Below, piece by piece: positions 62,255-64,000 of a stretch of DNA of 64,000 nt; position 1 is the stretch's first letter, and each line of letters begins with the position of its first letter. This stretch comes from Secundilactobacillus silagei JCM 19001 (GTDB lineage Bacteria > Bacillota > Bacilli > Lactobacillales > Lactobacillaceae). The stretch is taken from assembly GCF_002217945.1 (NCBI RefSeq), contig NZ_BCMG01000002.1, forward strand, positions 1 to 64,000, written 5' to 3'. The notes under the pieces are model-generated. The model was given only the letters and a program-made list of their open reading frames with translations, did no database searches and was not told where the DNA came from. The position numbers and the translations under genes were made by a program.

Positions 62255-62291
62255 AAACAACCGTCAGCAGTTTGCTGGCGGTTGTTTTTCG
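62255..62291 (+). terminator. Intrinsic terminator
   Basis: AACAACCGTCAGCA / TGCTGGCGGTTGTTTTT stem. Confidence 0.9.
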
Positions 62292-62292
62292 T

Positions 62293-62321
62293 TTGAAAAT
62301 ATAGTCAGCGATGCCTATAAT
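62293..62321 (+). promoter_or_regulatory. Promoter of guaD
   Basis: TTGAAA (62293-62298), 17 bp, TATAAT (62316-62321). It overlaps the tail of the preceding terminator region. Confidence 0.7.
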
Positions 62322-62335
62322 AACGATTAAGACAA

Positions 62336-62381
62336 TTAGGCGAACAATTCATTAGCCAGTTCAAAACATTGTTCGCTATTA
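62336..62381 (+). promoter_or_regulatory. Inverted PurBox-like pair upstream of guaD
   Basis: GCGAACAAT (62340-62348) and ATTGTTCGC (62368-62376) form a 9-bp perfect inverted repeat with 19 bp between. The right copy, read in reverse, matches the Gram-positive PurBox AWWWCCGAACWWT at 12 of 13 bases, the left copy at about 10. Inverted PurBox pairs of this spacing class bind PurR. The position is just downstream of the guaD promoter. Confidence 0.55.
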
Positions 62382-62410
62382 ACCAGTTCCTATTCTAAGC
62401 GAGGTGCATA

Positions 62411-63748
62411 ATGAGTTCATTTTCAAAGGTTATCGAAGGGGCCAGCTTTTCGCCCCGAACGCAAACGGCAATTACTTACCAGCCACAGCAGTTGATCTGC
62501 TTGGACACTAGCGGCTACATCGCCCGGGTGATCAACCAGACGGATGCGGACTACGCAGCGGTTCGGCAGGCTGCGCAGGCTAACGCGACTTTAACCACGT
62601 TGCGACCAGATCAGTACGTGCTGCCCGGTTTCATTGACCTGCATATCCACGCGCCGCAGTGGCCCAATGCCGGGCTGGCGTTAGACCGGCCGTTAAATGA
62701 ATGGCTGGATACGTACACCTTTCCACTAGAAGCGAAGTATCAAGACTTGGATTTTGCCAAATTAGTCTACAATGATTTAGTTCAAGAACTGCTGGCTAAC
62801 GGCACGACTACCGCGCTGTACTTTGGCACCATCCACAACGCTGCGAACCTAGAACTGGCTAAGGCCTGCATCAAACATGGCCAGCGCGGTTTCATCGGCA
62901 AAGTTGCCATGGATAATCCGGAACAGACCCCCGATTATTATCAGGACGCCTCGGCCCAGGTCGCCGTAGACCAGACTGAACAGTTTATTCAGCAGGTGGG
63001 GGAGTTGAATCAGACCACTGATTTGAAACAGACCCCCGTGATCACACCGCGGTTCGTGCCTAGCTGTACGCCGGCCAGTCTGCAAGGGCTGGGTGATCTG
63101 GCGCGCAAATACGATCTGCCGGTGCAGTCACATTGCAGTGAAAGCGACTGGGAAAATGGCTATGCGCTGGAGCACTACCAGATGCGCGACGCTGACGTTT
63201 TAGACCACTACGGCCTACTGACGAACAAAGCGGTCATGGCGCACGGCACCCAGCTCAATGACCACGATTATGAGCTGTTTGCGAAGCAGGGCGTCGCTAT
63301 TGCGCACTGTCCGATTTCAAACGTGTACTTCGGTAATGCTGTATTGCCCGTTAAACGGGTGTTAGCGCATCACGTGAAGACGGGACTGGGCACCGACATT
63401 TCCGGCGGGTATTCACCCAGCCTGTACCAAAATATTCGCCAAGCGGTCATGTCATCACGGCTGCTCCAAGACGGCGTGGATAATCAGCTACCGACCAATC
63501 AGCGTGGTGTCAGTGACAGTGCCATCAGCGTTAAGACGGCCTTCTACCTGGCTACGCTTGGTGGGGCAAAGAGCCTGCATCTGCAGACCGGGAAAATTGC
63601 AGCGGGGTATTTGGCGGATCTACAGGTGGTTTCACTGAAAAATGCGTTTCAAGCGGATGATGCTGATAATATCTTTGAGAAACTGATGTATCAGACTAGT
63701 CAGGCTGAGATTGAACAGGTTTATGTGCGGGGAGAACGGGTTAAATAA
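62411..63748 (+). CDS. guaD: Guanine deaminase
   Basis: A 445-residue zinc amidohydrolase that converts guanine to xanthine and ammonia. PGFIDLHIHAPQW (about 73-85) carries the first metal ligands and the HxPQ typical of guanine deaminases; QSHCSESDWENGY, MAHGTQL, AHCPISN and LGTDISGGYSP supply the remaining metal, substrate and Asp ligands. The gene has its own promoter, a PurBox-like inverted pair and a terminator. AGGTGC is its ribosome site. It would serve purine salvage or use of guanine as a nitrogen source. Confidence 0.92.
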   Translation: MSSFSKVIEGASFSPRTQTAITYQPQQLICLDTSGYIARVINQTDADYAAVRQAAQANATLTTLRPDQYVLPGFIDLHIHAPQWPNAGLALDRPLNEWLDTYTFPLEAKYQDLDFAKLVYNDLVQELLANGTTTALYFGTIHNAANLELAKACIKHGQRGFIGKVAMDNPEQTPDYYQDASAQVAVDQTEQFIQQVGELNQTTDLKQTPVITPRFVPSCTPASLQGLGDLARKYDLPVQSHCSESDWENGYALEHYQMRDADVLDHYGLLTNKAVMAHGTQLNDHDYELFAKQGVAIAHCPISNVYFGNAVLPVKRVLAHHVKTGLGTDISGGYSPSLYQNIRQAVMSSRLLQDGVDNQLPTNQRGVSDSAISVKTAFYLATLGGAKSLHLQTGKIAAGYLADLQVVSLKNAFQADDADNIFEKLMYQTSQAEIEQVYVRGERVK

Positions 63749-63762
63749 TAGTTAATTATATA

Positions 63763-63812
63763 AAAAACACCTCATAGTAGTTAGTTTAGGCTAACTGTTA
63801 TGAGGTGTATTT
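63763..63812 (+). terminator. Terminator of guaD
   Basis: ACACCTCATA / TATGAGGTGT with an inner GTTAG..CTAAC arm, between an A-run and a T-rich tail. Confidence 0.85.
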
Positions 63813-63853
63813 GTATTTAAAGCTTTTTACTGTTCTCTAGCCGAAACGTGTTC

Positions 63854-63952
63854 AAGCAGGCAGAGAGCTGCATGTAAGCCAATGTCGGCATAAATCCAAA
63901 CCCGGGATTTTTGCCAACCTTAGCTTACACTCCGCTCTCTAACCGCCTGCTT
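63854..63952. repeat. Palindromic element unit 8
   Basis: 99 nt. AAGCAGGC/GCCTGCTT, AGAGAGC/GCTCTCT, TGTAAGC/GCTTACA, GGCA/TGCC and AAATCC/GGATTT around AAACCCG. Its TGTAAGC stem matches units 1 and 2, 49 kb away. Preceded by CCGAAACGTGTT; the tail reads TTCGCACTCT. Confidence 0.9.
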
Positions 63953-64000
63953 TCGCACTCTACTTATATTCATCCAAATCCAACACAATAAAACTAACAG

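Overview
The window looks like a chromosome segment from a Lactobacillaceae member (lactic acid bacterium, about mid-40s to 50 % GC in genes). Pointers are a malolactic enzyme beside its LysR regulator, a KxYKxGKxW-type signal peptide with an LPQTxE sortase motif on a giant surface protein, a WxL/DUF916 pair, CcpA-type cre sites, a T-box and two TPP riboswitches, strong Shine-Dalgarno sites and several TTG/GTG starts. I would not name a species. I see no insertion sequence, prophage or CRISPR array.

Layout. 0.3-11.6 kb is housekeeping and metabolism: a hydrolase/phosphatase pair, an NAD(P)-binding protein plus esterase pair, riboswitch-controlled tenA, a class I amidotransferase, a glycerol-kinase paralogue, a DUF2628-like membrane protein, an RlmD-type rRNA methyltransferase, galactose mutarotase and small hypothetical genes. 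12.0-13.7 kb is a minimal WxL surface locus. 15.1-17.5 kb is the thiMDE thiamine-salvage operon behind a TPP riboswitch with an intrinsic terminator. 17.7-21.8 kb is an apparent N-glycoside salvage operon (ADP-ribosylglycohydrolase family enzyme, NCS1 permease, PfkB kinase) followed by a second amidotransferase. 22.0-25.5 kb carries a cre-controlled 2-hydroxyacid dehydrogenase, a T-box-controlled CycA-like permease and a HAD phosphatase. A 1.1 kb AT-rich gene-free stretch then leads to a 17.3 kb gene (26949-44297) for a 5,782-residue cell-wall-anchored repeat protein, followed by a glycosyltransferase-like gene. 45.6-50.0 kb holds an NmrA-like oxidoreductase with an Rrf2 regulator, divergent mleS/mleR and a GNAT acetyltransferase. 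51.1-59.7 kb is membrane and export related: an ABC transporter and two YhgE/Pip proteins flanking a secreted protein. 60-64 kb holds an L-hydroxyisocaproate-type dehydrogenase, tRNA-His, an AbrB-like protein, a small hypothetical gene and guanine deaminase behind an inverted PurBox-like pair.

The most unusual feature lies between the genes. Eight copies of a roughly 97-nt near-palindrome (14.8, 14.9, 53.9, 54.1, 54.2, 61.7, 61.9 and 63.9 kb) share short fixed motifs, while their stems differ in sequence and keep pairing through compensatory changes. A second family (two 177-bp copies at 50.2 and 50.5 kb) and two cloverleaf-like singletons (50.8 and 59.8 kb) are also strongly structured. These elements fill most of the long gene-free gaps of the second half of the window and are the best candidates here for an undescribed system of structured RNA or mobile palindromic DNA.
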